Shown: piece after piece, positions 33,376 to 46,029 of the stretch | Layout of the letters: each line of letters begins with the position of its first letter | How positions within the stretch are numbered: position 1 is the stretch's first letter | Origin: Guyanagaster necrorhizus | Taxonomy: Eukaryota; Basidiomycota; Agaricomycetes; Agaricales; Physalacriaceae | Assembly (NCBI RefSeq): GCF_019112545.1 | Contig: NW_025064881.1 | Coordinates: 508,530 to 572,529, forward strand | Length of the DNA stretch: 64,000 nucleotides | Direction: 5' to 3' | Notes under the pieces: generated by a model | Seen by the model: the letters and a program-made list of their open reading frames with translations, nothing else | Told to the model about the DNA's origin: nothing | Databases searched by the model: none | Made by a program: the position numbers and the translations under genes

Positions 33376-35456
33376 TTGTTTCTTCTGGTTCATCTTGGTC
33401 TGAGTGGACTCTCTGTCTTCTGATACAGATGCATCCATCAAAAACAACAACAACTTCTTTTCAATCTATCTATGAGTTATGCTTTTAAAGCCAGTCATAT
33501 CCTAGAAACACTTCTTGATTGTGGAGATGAGTTACAGCAAAGTCTATTTGCTTGACATGCTTATTTCCAGTGGTCATTCATAGTTCACAGTACTCTGATA
33601 TGGACTCTCTATTATCAAAAGTTCTATCTGCATTATACACTGGAAAGAGTCTAGGAATTTTTTGGGTATTGAACCTGTTTCATCAGACAAAGTCTTCATC
33701 TATGGAGCTTTCTATGCACCCACTGTCCAATAAGGCCTCAGGGCTCATCACTTGATGGGTGTCCAGTGTCTCTAGTTGGATTTGGAGGACAGTTTCATCT
33801 CTGCTCCTTCCTTTCCATATATACTTTTTCCCTTGTCATACTTCTTCTAGCACTCACAGTGCTTTATCTTCTCCTATACTTCAGAGTATATTGATCAGAT
33901 TCTGATCAGCTTCAGCCTGCTATTTTGGGTGTATCCATCCTTTCAGCATGGCTAAGGCTATTGGGTTTAGAGATTCTTTTATGGTTCATAGTACCCAGGC
34001 AGCTGTGTCTAACTTCCTCCATCTTGTTACTGTCTTTGGTTTAGGGTGCTCTTCCTTTAGGTACTCCACTGTCTGCTCAGGCTGAAACTTCTCTGTAGAG
34101 GCTCTACACTGAATAGCTGATTCTATCCTTAGTTCTGGTGGCAATATATGTGGTTTAGATTCTGCTTTCTCCTGTGCTTTTTCTTCAGTTCTTGGTGGAA
34201 TAATAAAATGCACCTTATGAGATGTCACTTATCTGATTTGGCTTTTGAGAGCATTTGAGTCTTTTTGCATCCTTTTTTCTTTTTTGAGCAGCAAATATTT
34301 ATTACTGGTTCCTACAGAGAATGTCTTAGTACTGGTAGGTATAATGTCTGGTATGGAATGTGCTATTTTAGTACTATCTACTTTAGTCAAGAAAATGTTA
34401 GAAACCTGCCTACATATACATTGAGGGGTTACTTGCTAAAATTCCTCTGAGATTCAGTTCCTCTCTCCTTCCACTTCTCTTTCTCAATGGCCTAGTCCAG
34501 TTTCTTCTGAGCTTTTCATCCAGTCATTTCTTCTTGGTACATCTGACTTAGCTGCTCCTATTCTTTATCTGAGAATTTCATTTCTCAAATATTGCATGAA
34601 GCAGAAGATTGACTATACAATGCAGCATTTGAGGCAAATCTTTGAGGCCAAGGCTTGTAGAGTTTTGGGCAGGCATGAGATAAGTGCCTCTTCTCTTCAC
34701 AATTGAAGCACTTTCCTTCTCTTCAGAGTGTATCAATATTCATTAGCTGCCTCTGATTGCCATACACAGTTCCAGTCTCTGTCTTCTTATCACTTGTAGT
34801 CATTCTTTTTGGAGCCAACCCACTGACAACAGCCTTTCCTCCACTTGTAGTGGCTTTCACTTCTCCATGACTGAGAGTGTTGACTCAATAATTGTAGTCC
34901 ATCTGCAAAATCTTTCTTTTCCACTCATTATAAGTGGAGAGAAAATCATTGTTCTTATGGGCAATAGTGTTGCAGAGATTGGGTCAGACTGCATTCTCAA
35001 TCTGCTCCAACATGGCTTTATGATCATGCATCTTTCTAGCCTGATATGCTAACTCTTTGAATTCTTGAAAGAATTTCTTGGCATTGGTGAAGTTGGCCTG
35101 TCATAAGGCTCATCACTTGGCTGCATGAACCTTTTGTTCTGCATCTAGCTTGAATCATCATTGTACAGCTTTTTTGAATCATAGGTAGGAGGAATATCTC
35201 TATTGTCCTGTAGTTGAGTTATAAAAGTACTGTTCTTATAGGCTCCACTATTCTTGTGCAGCATCTTTGAATCAGATTGTACAGAATATTACTTGGTGAA
35301 GGCTGAACTCAATGGGACTCATGGAGAAGTAGGTGCTATACACCTCAAAATAAGCCTCACATTGTTGAAAAAAGTGTTTCAAGTCCAGGCTTTCTCCTTT
35401 GAATAATACTGGCTTCTAAGCTATAATTAGCTTTAAATTTCTCTAGAGCTTCATAG
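33376..35456 (-). pseudogene. Element D protease and gag C-terminal part
   Basis: Continues D pol across the B insertion. Protease: ALLDSGCIESSIDEDFV (about 33,745-33,695) and EVFLGYDWL (about 33,500). Gag to the right: a CCHC knuckle, CFNCEEKRHLSHAC (about 34,710-34,670), and capsid remnants with FKGESLDLKHFFQQCEAYF (about 35,400-35,340), the counterpart of FKGASDDIDRF...CEQYF in A. Stops are frequent. It is interrupted at 35,456 by solo LTR N. Confidence 0.78.
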
Positions 35457-35915
35457 TGTTATAATTTTTTCTTTTTCTTTTGATATTTAACCCCTATTTA
35501 TGCTTAGTCAGGGCATCTACTTCAGTGCTTAAAGCTATAAGATTGGCTTAGTCAGCACAACAGCTGAATCTATCATTGTCTTTTGATGTGACAACAATGC
35601 TTAACAACATACAACATCTCTTTTGTAGATAGTAGTGACATCCAAGGACAATGGGTATAAAGACTTGGACTAGTACAATAGAAAGTAGCATAATTATCTT
35701 GATGACCATATAATATATAAGTAGGACAGCTCTTGTTGGTACAATCCAGCTTCAAACTAAAGTTTATTCTTACACTATTTTATCTCAAGCCTCTTGTAAA
35801 TGGTTTTGATATACAACATTAAATAAACATATACAGTGGACTTGAGTGTGACTGTATAAATATGATACAGCACTTATTTATCAGTGTTTAGATCATGTGT
35901 AGCTTGGGCTTAACA
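35457..35915 (+). mobile_element. Solo LTR N
   Basis: 459 bp, TGTTATAATT to CTTAACA, related to the A/F/G LTRs. It contains CAGCTTCAAACTAAAG where A has its RNA start. Flanks are CATAG and TATAT, only partly matching, so the duplication has decayed or one end has changed. It sits in D gag. Confidence 0.75.
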
Positions 35916-36493
35916 TATATTTTCAGGCTCTCATGAAGGCAGAGTGTTGGATGGCAGTGGTGGTGGTATTAGTGGTAGAGCTGGCTTTTTGGGCCTAAAC
36001 AAGGACTATAACCTCTGGTCATATTGAGGATGATCTGGTGGGTCTTCAGGAGACAGAGGAAATAGTACTGCTGGCTCTTCTCTTTCTTTTTCTTTGCTAG
36101 AGGATGCTGATGGAGCTGAAGGTCTGATATTCTCAGGTCCTGCTTCAGCAAATAAATGGATGGATGCAGCTGAGACTTGCTGAGAAGTCTACTGAAAAGG
36201 ATTTTGGCTTCTCTAACTGCTTAGGCTATTTTCTGCTGATGGTGGTCATTCAAGCACATGGTAAAGAGAAGGAAATGGAGGCTCTCAGCATTCTTTAGTA
36301 TTCTATACTACTTTAGCTACTCTAGTCTCTGTCTATGCTCTGTCCACTAGATCTCTGGTGTATTCTGGCAGTGTGAGATATTAGAGTCCTTCACTGGTGC
36401 CTAACTAGCAGATATCTGCTGTCTGTCACTCTCTGAGCTACCAGTAGTGTCTGTGCAGATTCTTCTATCACAAAGGTTCACCAGTTAAGGATA
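35916..36493 (-). pseudogene. Element D gag/ORF1, middle part
   Basis: Pro/Ser/Glu-rich reading frame on the minus strand (PSAPSASSSKEKEREEPAV, LSPEDPPDHPQYDQ) that joins gag across N on the left and ORF1 across the pogo transposon on the right. Broken by stops. Assigned by position and continuity rather than by domain. Confidence 0.5.
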
Positions 36494-36495
36494 TA

Positions 36496-36526
36496 CAGTT
36501 GACTATCTCATAATGCATGATGTCAA
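36496..36526 (+). repeat. pogo left terminal inverted repeat
   Basis: CAGTTGACTATCTCATAATG and on; matches the complement of 55,466-55,496 with a few changes. The preceding TA is the target duplication. Confidence 0.85.
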
Positions 36527-36710
36527 AATGCATAATTCTGACTTTGCATATAGATTAGGCTGGAACACAGTTGGAGAGCAGGAAAATAGACTAGAAATGC
36601 ATATGGTTTTAGTTAGGAATATGCATTGTCAGATCCAAAATTGTAGTAAGCTGATATGATATTGTGCATATATTAAAACAATAAAGAATATAATTTGTTT
36701 GTATAGACTA

Positions 36711-37207
36711 TATTAGGAATATGCCAATTGGCTGAGCTTGAGTGCATGTGCAGAGACCAGCAGAGTGCATGGGCATCAACAAAGCTATTGGCAATGTCTC
36801 CCCTGAGTCAGGCCTAAGGATTTGAATAGACAGAATGGAGTTCTGTTGGTGGAGTGAAGAGTATTCTTCAGAGCAGAGTCCATTGGACAAGATAAAGAGG
36901 AGTTGAAAGTGAGTATGAAGTGTGAATGGCTATCCAAGTTGATATTCAAACTGAGTAGTTACAATAGTTATACATGGCTTTATATACTAATAGTAGCTAA
37001 TTCCAAGTTGAGTTCCATTGGGTTCTGATATCAATATTCACTACCAAGTTCAGGGTCTAGATATTACAATGTGAAATATGAATGTGAAATGATAATAGTG
37101 AAAATGAAATTAATAGGTAATGAGGAGTGATCAGAGTCTGATGGGTTTCTGTGATTGAATTTGTGGTTGGTTGAGATGACATAGAGGCCAGCAGCATGCA
37201 CATAACA
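36711..37207 (-). repeat. Element E 3' LTR
   Basis: 497 bp; on the minus strand TGTTATGTGC to CCTAATA. The right-hand partner has the same length. The terminal TA may be a decayed CA. Confidence 0.88.
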
Positions 37208-37268
37208 GTATCCCTCTGTTAGCATTCTTGCCCTCAAGAGTGCAGATCCCAATGGCTGGTGGAGCCAT

Positions 37269-38640
37269 ATGGAAGATTGTTGGTGGCTGTGGGAATTTTT
37301 TACAACTTGGTCAGATACCACCACTATTGCCCTAACTATATCACCTTCCACTGTGTATCATTGCTTGCATACTCCTGAGCCTTTGGTGAGAGGACCTACT
37401 TCTGATGGCCCTGAAGAGACTAAGGAATTATTTCATCTAGAATGGCAGACTGTGGAGAAGAAGTATGTGGAGGCCATAGGAGTCCATTTGGAGTGGAAAA
37501 GGGAGCAGGAGAGAGAGAAGAAGGTCTGGGTGGACTATGTGGCCTGAGAGGCATAGAGAAAGAAGCAGCAAGAGAGATTGGAGAAGAAGAGGGAGAAGAT
37601 CTGGCAGGTGGTAGAGAAGTGGATGAAGGAGGTGGAGGAGGCAGCTTGAAGGGAGGCTGAGGAGAGGGAGGTCATGGAGGCCATGATGAGAGCTTCAGCT
37701 TTGGAGATAGGGCAGGAAGGGATGGTTACAGAGGATGGATTGCAAATGATCCCCACAGAGGCTGTTGACTTTCATCTGCATCAAGTGCTAGCAGAATAGT
37801 TTGGTCCTGATTCTGGTCATTGCTTCAAGAGGGTGACTGGTTGTATGCCTCTGGAGTCTGATGATAAGCAGGGCAAGGAGACCAAGGGAGATGATGAGTC
37901 TGAAGAATCCAAGGGAACTGTGGAGAGGAGGAAGAGGGTGTGAGAGGGAAAGAAGAGGGCAGCAGATTTAGCAGAGGAAGGCTGTAAATGCAAGTTCAGG
38001 TCAAGAAGCATAGTGGATGGTAGTGGGACAGAGATGGTTGCTAGTCCTAAAAAGTGGACAAAGTTGGAAGTGGTGGGGCCAGTGGAGGGTGAAGAGTTTT
38101 TGGATGGTAAAAGTAAGTATCTTGGTTTTCTTGTGTGGTTTGACTTAGCTTTTGTTTTCAGGAAGTTGTGTGCACTGTCATCAGAATAGTGCATGGTGTT
38201 ATGCATGACCAGTAACTGAAGGCACTAGTCAAGAGCAGACTTGCTCTCACTGCAAGGTCAAGAAAACCACTTGTTCATTCAACAAGGGTGTCACTGCAAG
38301 TGAGGTGATCAGTAGTGTGGAGATCTCTGCTGGCCTCCATCAAGTTTCAAGATTAATGCACAAGTTGATGCATCATATAGATGAGTTGGCAGAAGAGCTG
38401 GCAGATGTCTGCAGTATAGTAGCAGATCTCCAGGATGACTATAGTTCTGATGACATGTTGTCTCCCTCAGAGCTGTTTTCAGAATCCAAGATGGAGATCT
38501 GAAAGAAGGCTTAGCTGATTTTCAAGGATGAGAAGGATCAGGAGATAGAAGATATTCAGGAGGCAATGTTGAAGAGGCTGGATAAGGATATAAAGGAGTT
38601 GAAAAAGTGGGAAAAGAGTTTAGATTCTGCTTCTTTGTAG
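37269..38640 (+). pseudogene. Antisense accessory gene of element E: coiled-coil protein with paired CxxC motifs, one intron
   Basis: Plus-strand gene opposite to the element's own sense, 61 bp from the 3' LTR. ATG 37,269 opens MEDCWWLWEFFTTWSD, then a Glu/Lys/Arg-rich coiled coil (to about residue 150), an acidic-basic low-complexity part, and, after the intron at 38,113-38,161, two Cys clusters (CVHC...C and CSHCKVKKTTC) followed by an amphipathic helix (MHKLMHHIDELAEELADV) and a second coiled coil ending at TAG 38,638. Removing the intron keeps the frame, about 441 codons. Ten or so in-frame TGA/TAG codons show it is now dead. The Cys spacing hints at a fungal zinc-binding, DNA-binding-like module; function unknown. 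Confidence 0.65.
38113..38161 (+). other. Spliceosomal intron in antisense gene
   Basis: 49 bp: GTAAGT donor, TTGACTTAG branch-like motif, polypyrimidine TTTTGTTTTCAG acceptor. Splicing joins the coiled-coil exon in frame to the Cys-rich exon; without it the Cys motifs are out of frame. Confidence 0.7.
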
Positions 38641-38859
38641 AAATTTTGTATAAAATGTATATAGAAAAAGGTGTTGGATGTTGATAGTGAAAAAAAAGTA
38701 AATACAAGATTTCAACTTTGAAAGTGTGAAAGGGGTGATTGGAATAGTAGTAATTGGTGGTTAAAATTGAACTAGTAAGGTGGAGCACTGATGGCATCTG
38801 GAGTCATGTTGTATTAAGAATGGAATAATTGAGTGACTTTGGATAAGAGTCCTGGTTTG

Positions 38860-41800
38860 CCTGAGTATTGATGGTGGAATTCTTCAATAAATTCATTGAT
38901 GGAGAACTTAGAGGCTAGTAACTAAGCAAACTCTTCATTGGTATCTTTGTAGCCTAGTCATTGGATCTTGTACAGCAGTGGGCAGCAGAACCAGCAGTCA
39001 AGTTTAGAGTTGAGAATTTAGGCTATTTCAAAATGTTTTTCTCTGTCAACTTTGACTAGAGGCAGCAATGGTTGGATTTGGTTAAGAATAGTGTTTTCTT
39101 CTATAGGTTCTAATTGTGACACATGGAAGACAGGGTGAATGGACCAGAGATCCAGCAGAAGCCTCAGGGTGAAGGAGTGGGAGCCAGATTGGGCTATGAT
39201 TTTAAAGGGACCAAAATATTTCTCTAAGAATTTTCTGGTTGGACAGGTAGTTTTGATATGTTTGGCATTGAGGTAGACCTTGTCATCTACTGTGAACAGG
39301 GATGCTGGAATATGATGCTTGTCCACTTGAGTCTTGTAATAAGACTGAGCTTTGGAAATTTCATCTTTCAGTAATTGATGGAACTCATCAAGGCTGACTG
39401 CAAAGTCTCAGGCCTGAGTGGAGGTGATGTTTCTTTCAGGGTGAACAGTGATATTGGAGTGGTAACTCTTGTTAGTGAAAAATGGAGAGATTCTGATGAA
39501 AGCATTAGAGGCATTGTTGTAGGCAAACTTGGCAATGGGTAGAAGAGTGTCTCAGTTGTCCTGTTGGTAGGAGCAGTAGGTGTAGATATACTATTTCAGA
39601 GTTTGGTTTGCCCATTCAGTTTGTCTGTCAGCCTCCAAATAGTAACCAGAAGTAAGATGGAGTTCTATGTCAAGGACTATGGCTAAGGCATGAGTAAATT
39701 GGAAAACAAATTCAGAGCCATGATCTGAGATAATATGAATAGGTACCCCATGTTTGGAGAAGACATGGATAAGGAAAAGTTGAGTGAGCTCCACAGAGTT
39801 AGTGGTGTCATGAGTGGAAATGAAGATGGCTTGCTTGCTAGCTCAGTCTATAACTACTAAGATAGTGGTAAATCCATTGGAGTCTGGTAGTTGTTCAATG
39901 AAATCTATGAAAATAGAATCTCATGGCCATTCAGGGACCAGTAGAGGTTTGAGTAACCCATAGAGGCAGTGTCTAGATGCCTTGTTGCATCCACAAACTG
40001 TGCAGGACTTAACATAGTGTTGAACATATTTGTACATCTTTGGCCAAGTGTAATTCCATCAGATGAGCTCTAGTGTCTGGTTTTGATCAAAATAGCCTGC
40101 TAAGATGTGGTTATGATTGTTCTGTAGTATGCAAAGATAGAGATCTCCAGACTCCAGAACATAAATGCAGCCTTCAAAGCAGAGGATGTCTGATTCATCA
40201 ATAGACCACTGAGAGGAGGAGGATTCCAAAGTGGTTTTAGCCTGGCAGAGGCTGTTGGAGGATGTAGAGTCAGAAGATTGTGCTTGTTTGATATCAATGT
40301 GGAGCTTGTAAATGTCTATGATAGCACTGGCTCAGAGGGTAGAGCCTTCAAGGTAGGTTGCACAGAGTGATATGGAAAGTTGTTCTTAGGTGAACACTGG
40401 TCAGAAATTGTGGAGATTGATTTGAGTATATTGGCTATCTCTCTCTTTAGGGTAGATGTCCTATTGTCTAGTAAGTGCATCTGGTTTCCCACCAAGTTTT
40501 CCAGGTCAGAACTGGATTACTAGATTGAACTGGGATAGGTATTCAGACTAGCAGATCTGTCAGCAGGTTAGAATCTTAGTGGTGGTAAAGTATTCAAGGT
40601 TCTTATAGTCTGTTATGATATTGATGGAGTCCATGGAGCCTTCAAGGTAGTGCCATCAATGTTTAAAAGCTTTAAAAATGGCCAGAAGCTTCTTGTCATG
40701 GATGTCATAGTTGAGTTTGGCATTATGGAGGCTCCAGGAGTAGAAAGCAATCAGATGAATTTTGCCATCTTCAAGATAGATGGAGAGGATAGCTGCAATG
40801 GCATAATTGGAGGTGTCAGTTTCCATCACTATCTTTTGATTGGGGACTCAGTGAGTAAGGATGAGAACATGTGTAAAGGCCTGTTTCAAATCATTGAAGG
40901 CAGCCAAGCATTTGTTGTCAAATTTCCATAGAGTTCTCTTGTGGGTGAGTCATATAAGAGAGATGATGATGTCACTATATCTGTGTATAAAGTGATAGTA
41001 GAAGTTGGCAAAGCTAAGGAAGGATTGGATGTCCTTGACTTTTCATGGCACCAGCCAGTCAACAATGGCTTTGACTTTTTCTTCAGACATGCAAAGTCCT
41101 TCAGGTGATAGGATGTAGCCTAGGTACTCCACAGAGTCCTGGTTGAATTCACATTTGGAACCTTTGCAGTAGAGTCCATTAACTCTAAGCCTGCATAGGA
41201 TCTCACAAACATATTTCTAGTGATCTTCTGGATTGTCAGAATATATGAGAATGTCATTGAGGTAGACTACTACTGATATGTTGAGCATGTCAGAGAATAT
41301 ATTATTCACAAATTGTTAGAATGCTACTGGAGCATTTGTGAGGCTAAAAAGCATGACATGCTATTTAAAGGAACTGTAATGGATCCAGAAGGCTGTTTTC
41401 CATTCATCTCCTTTAGCTATGTGAATGAGATGATAGGCATGTCAAAGGTCAAGTTTGGTGTAGATGTGCACAGAGCAGACAGAGTCAAGGAGGTCAGAAA
41501 TAAGAGGAAGAGAGTAGTGATCCTTCTTGGAGATTTTATTTAGGCTGCAGTAGTCGATGCAAAGTCAGAGTTCATCAGTCTTCTTTTTGACAAATAGGAC
41601 TGGAGCCCCATGCAGAGAGTGAGACAGGATAATGAACCTATTGTGCAGGTTATCATCAATAAACTCTTATAGGGTCTTGAGTTCAGATTCTAAGAGAGAA
41701 TAAATAGGTTCAAGCAGTGGAGATATTTCTTTCTCAAGGTTGATTTTGAGATCATATGGCCTGTGTTCAGATAGTTTTTTGGAGAGGGTATCACTAAAGA

Positions 41801-42690
41801 CATCTCCAAATTCATGGTACTTTACTGACACTGATGAAAGATCTGCTAGTTCCATGGATGCAGCCTTAGCTCTAATATTAGACAAGGAAGACTGCAGTGT
41901 GAACTGCTGAGCACCTTCCTCTGCACTAGCTCAGACAAATATAACAGCAGATATGATGGAGATCTTTGGGTGTGCTTTTGTAGTAAAAGACTCTGAAGAG
42001 GAATAGGAATATATGGGTTCATATGAGAACTGAGCCTGTCAGCTACCCACAGGGGATTTGAAATAGGGTGAAGCCTCAGAGATTGGACTGATTGAGTCTG
42101 GTGGGCACAGAAGTCCTGGAGTTGAGCTGGAAGGCTCAAAGAGGAGTGGACTATTGTCCTATGGGCACAGAAGTCCTGAGGATGCAGTGGAGGCTGTGGA
42201 ATTGGTTGAAATGGGATCCTGGTAGCTTGAGCAGAAAGTGATACTGTTCTCAGCCTAGTCAATCAGTGGATTGTAGCAGGAGAGCCAGTTGTATTCTAGG
42301 ACAAGATTGCAAGATGAATCCAGAGGAGTGACATAAAAGTCAATGGAGAAGATGTCTCCAGAAGAGAAACAGATAAGAATGGTTGCAGTTTGAGATATGT
42401 GGTTTTTGACAGAACCATTAAATAATCAGAGTTGCACACTGGAGATGATTTTAACAGGAATATCATTGGCAGCTACATACTTAGTGTCAACAAAGCAGTG
42501 GCTAGAACTAGAATTGATAAGAGCAAGAAAACACAGAATGGTAGAAGCTGAGGATCTGTTGGGCTTCATATTAGTCAGTAATTCTGCTGAAAGTGGAAGA
42601 TAGAAGGATTGATTGGAAACAGATGTTGTGTTGAGGGTGATGACCTCTGGTGTGTGAATAGAGTCAATGCAACCCTGAACTCACATGGAG
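38860..42690 (-). pseudogene. Element E pol: PR-RT-RH-IN-chromodomain
   Basis: Minus-strand pol. Protease: LALINSSSSHCFVDTKYVAA (about 42,535-42,470). RT: from about 41,880 (HEFGDVFSD, LSEHRPYDLKINL), catalytic YLND (about 41,250; YLDD in family). RNase H around 40,900-40,300. Integrase core: FSKHGVPIHIISDHGSEF and the catalytic-Glu region QTEWANQTLK (39,760-39,591). Then FGPFKIIAQSGSHSFTLRL and HPVFHVSQLEP (39,230-39,080) and a chromodomain to about 38,860 (HFEIA, WLGYKDTNEEFA). Broken by many stops. Belongs to a different branch from A/B/D. Confidence 0.85.
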
Positions 42691-44052
42691 GGAACAGGGT
42701 TGCTTCTTAGTTTTCCAACTCTGTTAGAGCTGGTTCTATGAGAGCAGTGTTGACTTCAGCTGCACAACCCTTGATAGAGGCTGCTGCCTTCTGCTTGTTG
42801 CAGTCCTTAGTCTTGTGTTTGGCTCTACAGAACATGCAAAGATTGTTCTGGTGCCAGCAGTCTTTTTCTTCCTGAGTAAGATGGCTATCTTTGCCTAGCT
42901 TGTCAGCATAGGACTTAGAGGTGGTAGATTTCAGTGTGGAGCTAGAGTCCAAGAAAGAAGAGTTGAACCCCTTGGGCTTGAGGTTGGAGAATTGGTTGGA
43001 GGCCTTATTGTCCTGGTTTTCATGGGCAATTTTAGTCTTTCAGATCCAGTAATGGGCATTAAGTTCTTGGACAAGAAGGTGCATGTCATAGAGATTGCTG
43101 GGCTTCCCATGGTGAGCCATGTCATCTTTTATGTGGGTACAGAGACCACAGTAGAAGGCATAGTCGAGGGAGTTGTCTCCATATCTGATTTGCAAGGCAT
43201 ATTGGTTAAATTGGACCATATACTTCATAATCCAGTCTCTGTCACACATTTAGAGGTGTTCTAATGCATCCTCAGCATCTCTGATAGTGTCAAAGAGGCT
43301 GAAGTTGCTATGAAGCTCATCCAAAAAAGCCACATAGGAGAATTGCCAGGCTGGTGGATTCTGCAGGTTGAAATTAAGAATGTCTGATTCAAACCAGTTA
43401 AGCATGATGCCAGCCAGGAAGGAGATAGCATAGTTTACCTTGCTAGCATCCATTGTAAATGTGGTAGGTCTGTCATTGAAGTTCAACTGAAGAGAGATGA
43501 TGAAGGCCTTCAGTTTATGAGAGTCAGAGCTGTCAAATGATTCTGGTTCTCTGACTTTGGTGTGAATGGTGGCTGGCTTAGGGTTATTGAGGGAAGTGGA
43601 GACTTCTCATAACAGGTTCATGAATTCTAGGAATACATCCTGCTGATTTGGGTTGTTGTTTCCTGCAGGGCCATTAGAGCTGCCAGAGCCATTGAGACCA
43701 TTTGAACCTTTTGGCCCTCCTGGAAAAGGGTTTGGTGGGTTACCACCTGATTTCCATCAGATGGAAGTATGAGTAGGGATGTCTTCATTTTTACCCTCTG
43801 AGTCTAGGCTGTCTGAATTTCCATATACATTGCCCAGAGATAAGAGGTCAATAAAGATGTCAGTTTGGGCACCATATATCAGGCTAGCCTATTGGGCTCC
43901 ATTGGTTGGGATGCTGGTGGCATCAAAAGGGTTAGAGGAATCATCATAATTAGGTTGGCAGGCAATAAAACTAGAGTGGATGTAGGTTTTCCTATGGGAA
44001 GGTTGTCCTCCACTGAAGGCTGATCCAAAAAGGCCTAGTTGTTTCTTTGAGA
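42691..44052 (-). pseudogene. Element E gag, main part
   Basis: Ends near 42,691 after a CCHC knuckle, CMFCRAKHKTKDC (about 42,840-42,800). Capsid blocks LNWFESDILNFNLQNPPAW (about 43,430-43,350), FLDELHSNFSLF and DRDWIMKYMVQFNQYALQIR (43,245-43,180) match E' closely. Interrupted at 44,052 by element F; the N-terminal codons are at 52,222-52,320. Confidence 0.85.
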
Positions 44053-44518
44053 TGTTATGATTTTTCCATTCTTTTCCTCAGTCAACCTCTATTTATGCTT
44101 AGTCAGAACACTAGGATGAGTGTTTAGGGCCAAGGGACAAAGGCTTAGTCATCACAAACAGCCAAGTCTGTCATTGTCTTTTGATGCAACAGCATTGCCT
44201 GGCAATACACAAGCAACCTTTTATGTATAATAATAACACTCAAGGACAAAGAGCACAACAGACAGAGAAATACACAATAAGTAGTAGTATTATTAGCAGA
44301 CTGTGTACAGTATTTAAAGCCACTTGCTCTCACTGGTAATCCCCAGCTTCAAGCTAAAGTTTATACCATCTCATTCTACTCTTGAGCTAGTCACACAAAG
44401 CCTTGAAGCACAGGGAGTCAATGCTGATACACACAAATGAACTCTAATGGAAGGCTTGAATGCAAAGCCACATTAGTTTATCATGTACTAGTTGATTACA
44501 TGTGGCTTAAGCCTAACA
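44053..44518 (+). repeat. Element F 5' LTR
   Basis: 466 bp, TGTTATG to CCTAACA. TATTTAA at 44,311 and AGCTTCAAGCTAA at 44,345-44,357 give the inferred promoter and RNA start. Confidence 0.92.
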
Positions 44519-44519
44519 A

Positions 44520-44532
44520 TTAGCTCAAAGCT
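44520..44532 (+). promoter_or_regulatory. Element F primer-binding site
   Basis: TTAGCTCAAAGCT; the perfect complement AGCTTTGAGCTAA is in the 3' LTR at 52,043-52,055, while the 5' LTR copy differs at the decayed CpG. Confidence 0.7.
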
Positions 44533-44573
44533 TTGCCTTCCCTTTCTCAAGCTCAATTGTGCTGAGAAACTGA

Positions 44574-45985
44574 ATGCCTCCAGTCACTACCACCAATCTT
44601 AACCATGACTTCTTTGAATTGATAGCTTCCATCATTGGAATGCTACTAGGGCTTCTAGCCATCATTACTCTTTGCTGCAGATGACAATCAGTAACCACTT
44701 GAGTAATCAGACACTACCAAGTATTCCAGCAGATCCATACCATTTTCTGAAATATAACCTCAGACTTACCTTTCTATGACATTTCTGCCTCTGTCAGAAT
44801 GTCCTTTCAGCTGCAAGAACAACCTGCATCTGAAGACAGGCATAGTGACCTACATTCAAGAAGCCTTCAGAAAGAGGAAGGACCTTGAGGGGCCTCTCAA
44901 TGATCTAGCAGAAACTGCAACCCTGCTCTCACAGGGTTCTGAAACCCTTGGGCAATGAACATCACTCAGGAGCCTAAGGAGATCTCCAGTGGTGTCTCTC
45001 CAAACAACTCTGCCCCCAGCCATTCTACCTCCCCAAACATCTCAGAGATTGGAAACTGTGCTTGAGACTCCCTTAATGCTGCTCAGATGATCTCGAGACC
45101 TCAGCCAACCCCCAACTCCCTCCACCATTCCCTCTATGCTACCTCCAAGTTAAGTCCATCCATCAGCAGGTTGGAGCTTGACAACCCTCATGGGAGAAAC
45201 ATTCACCAGGATTTTGTGAATGTAGAGCTTGCTATCACTGCAGCAGAAGACCTCCAGAACTATCTTCATGTCGGAAGCCAGCCAGAGATGAGAACAGCTA
45301 GCACAAGGGGAAGAATTGCCTGGGATAGGATTATATGACAAGTCTTCTCAGACTGAGACCTTACAGTTTTCTTCAATTACAACAATGCAGTACAGCAGCA
45401 GCAGCAAAATCAAGTCTGACAAGCAGAGATCAAGCGAGCTCAGGAGGAGCTCACAGAATATACACAAGCAGAAGTCCAGTGAGAATATGAAGAAGCCAGG
45501 TATGATCATCAAAGACAACAACAAGAACAATGAAAAGAGGCTGCCAGACTGAGGTTAACATCCTCCAGCTATTATGGCCTCTAAACCAATATCTCAGGCT
45601 CCCCTTTTAGAGAGCCCAATTCAGAAACCGATCTCTAGGCAGGATCAACTGGAAGTGTCATCGACAGAGAAGAAGTCATCCGATGAGATCAAACAGCCAG
45701 AAGAGACAGTTGCTCCCTCTCCCTCCAATATCCTGCCAGGACCAACGCTATTTCCTCAGATGCTGACTCTGTTCTCAGAGCCTATGGGCTCTGGGTATCT
45801 GACAATGCTCATGTCCCTGACCAAGCTCTCCATCAATTCTTGGGAAGTTGAGTCATCCACCAGTTCCTCAATCCTGGGTTCCAATGAAATTTTGGCCTCT
45901 ATAGCTGAGAATTGAAGGAGAAAAGAGCACACAGCAGGACACAATACAATCAGCTCCAGAATCCCCCCATCTGGCATGTCACCCC
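44574..45985 (+). pseudogene. Element F ORF1 (decayed)
   Basis: ATG 44,574 opens the same N-terminus as A ORF1, with the hydrophobic FFELIASIIGMLLGLLAIIT and a TGA at the same codon as in A. Conserved blocks: SPSISRLELDNPHGRNIHQD (45,150-45,210), a Gln-rich tract (about 45,385-45,415), and ADSVLRAYGLWVSDNAHV (about 45,757-45,810). Conservation of this frame with A at the amino-acid level argues that it was once coding. The 3' end is approximate. Confidence 0.6.
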
Positions 45986-46029
45986 TGGACCCAGCCCAAG
46001 TACTGCCAGGCCCAGCACCAGGATCGACA

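Noticed and set aside
35457..35915. Solo LTR N as part of a full element with a matched duplication
   Set aside because: Flanks CATAG and TATAT match poorly and no internal region adjoins it; kept only as a solo LTR.
37817..38206. A 129-codon minus-strand frame opposite the antisense gene
   Set aside because: The plus-strand reading has intron-dependent continuity and Cys motifs; the minus frame is Ser/Pro/Leu-rich shadow.
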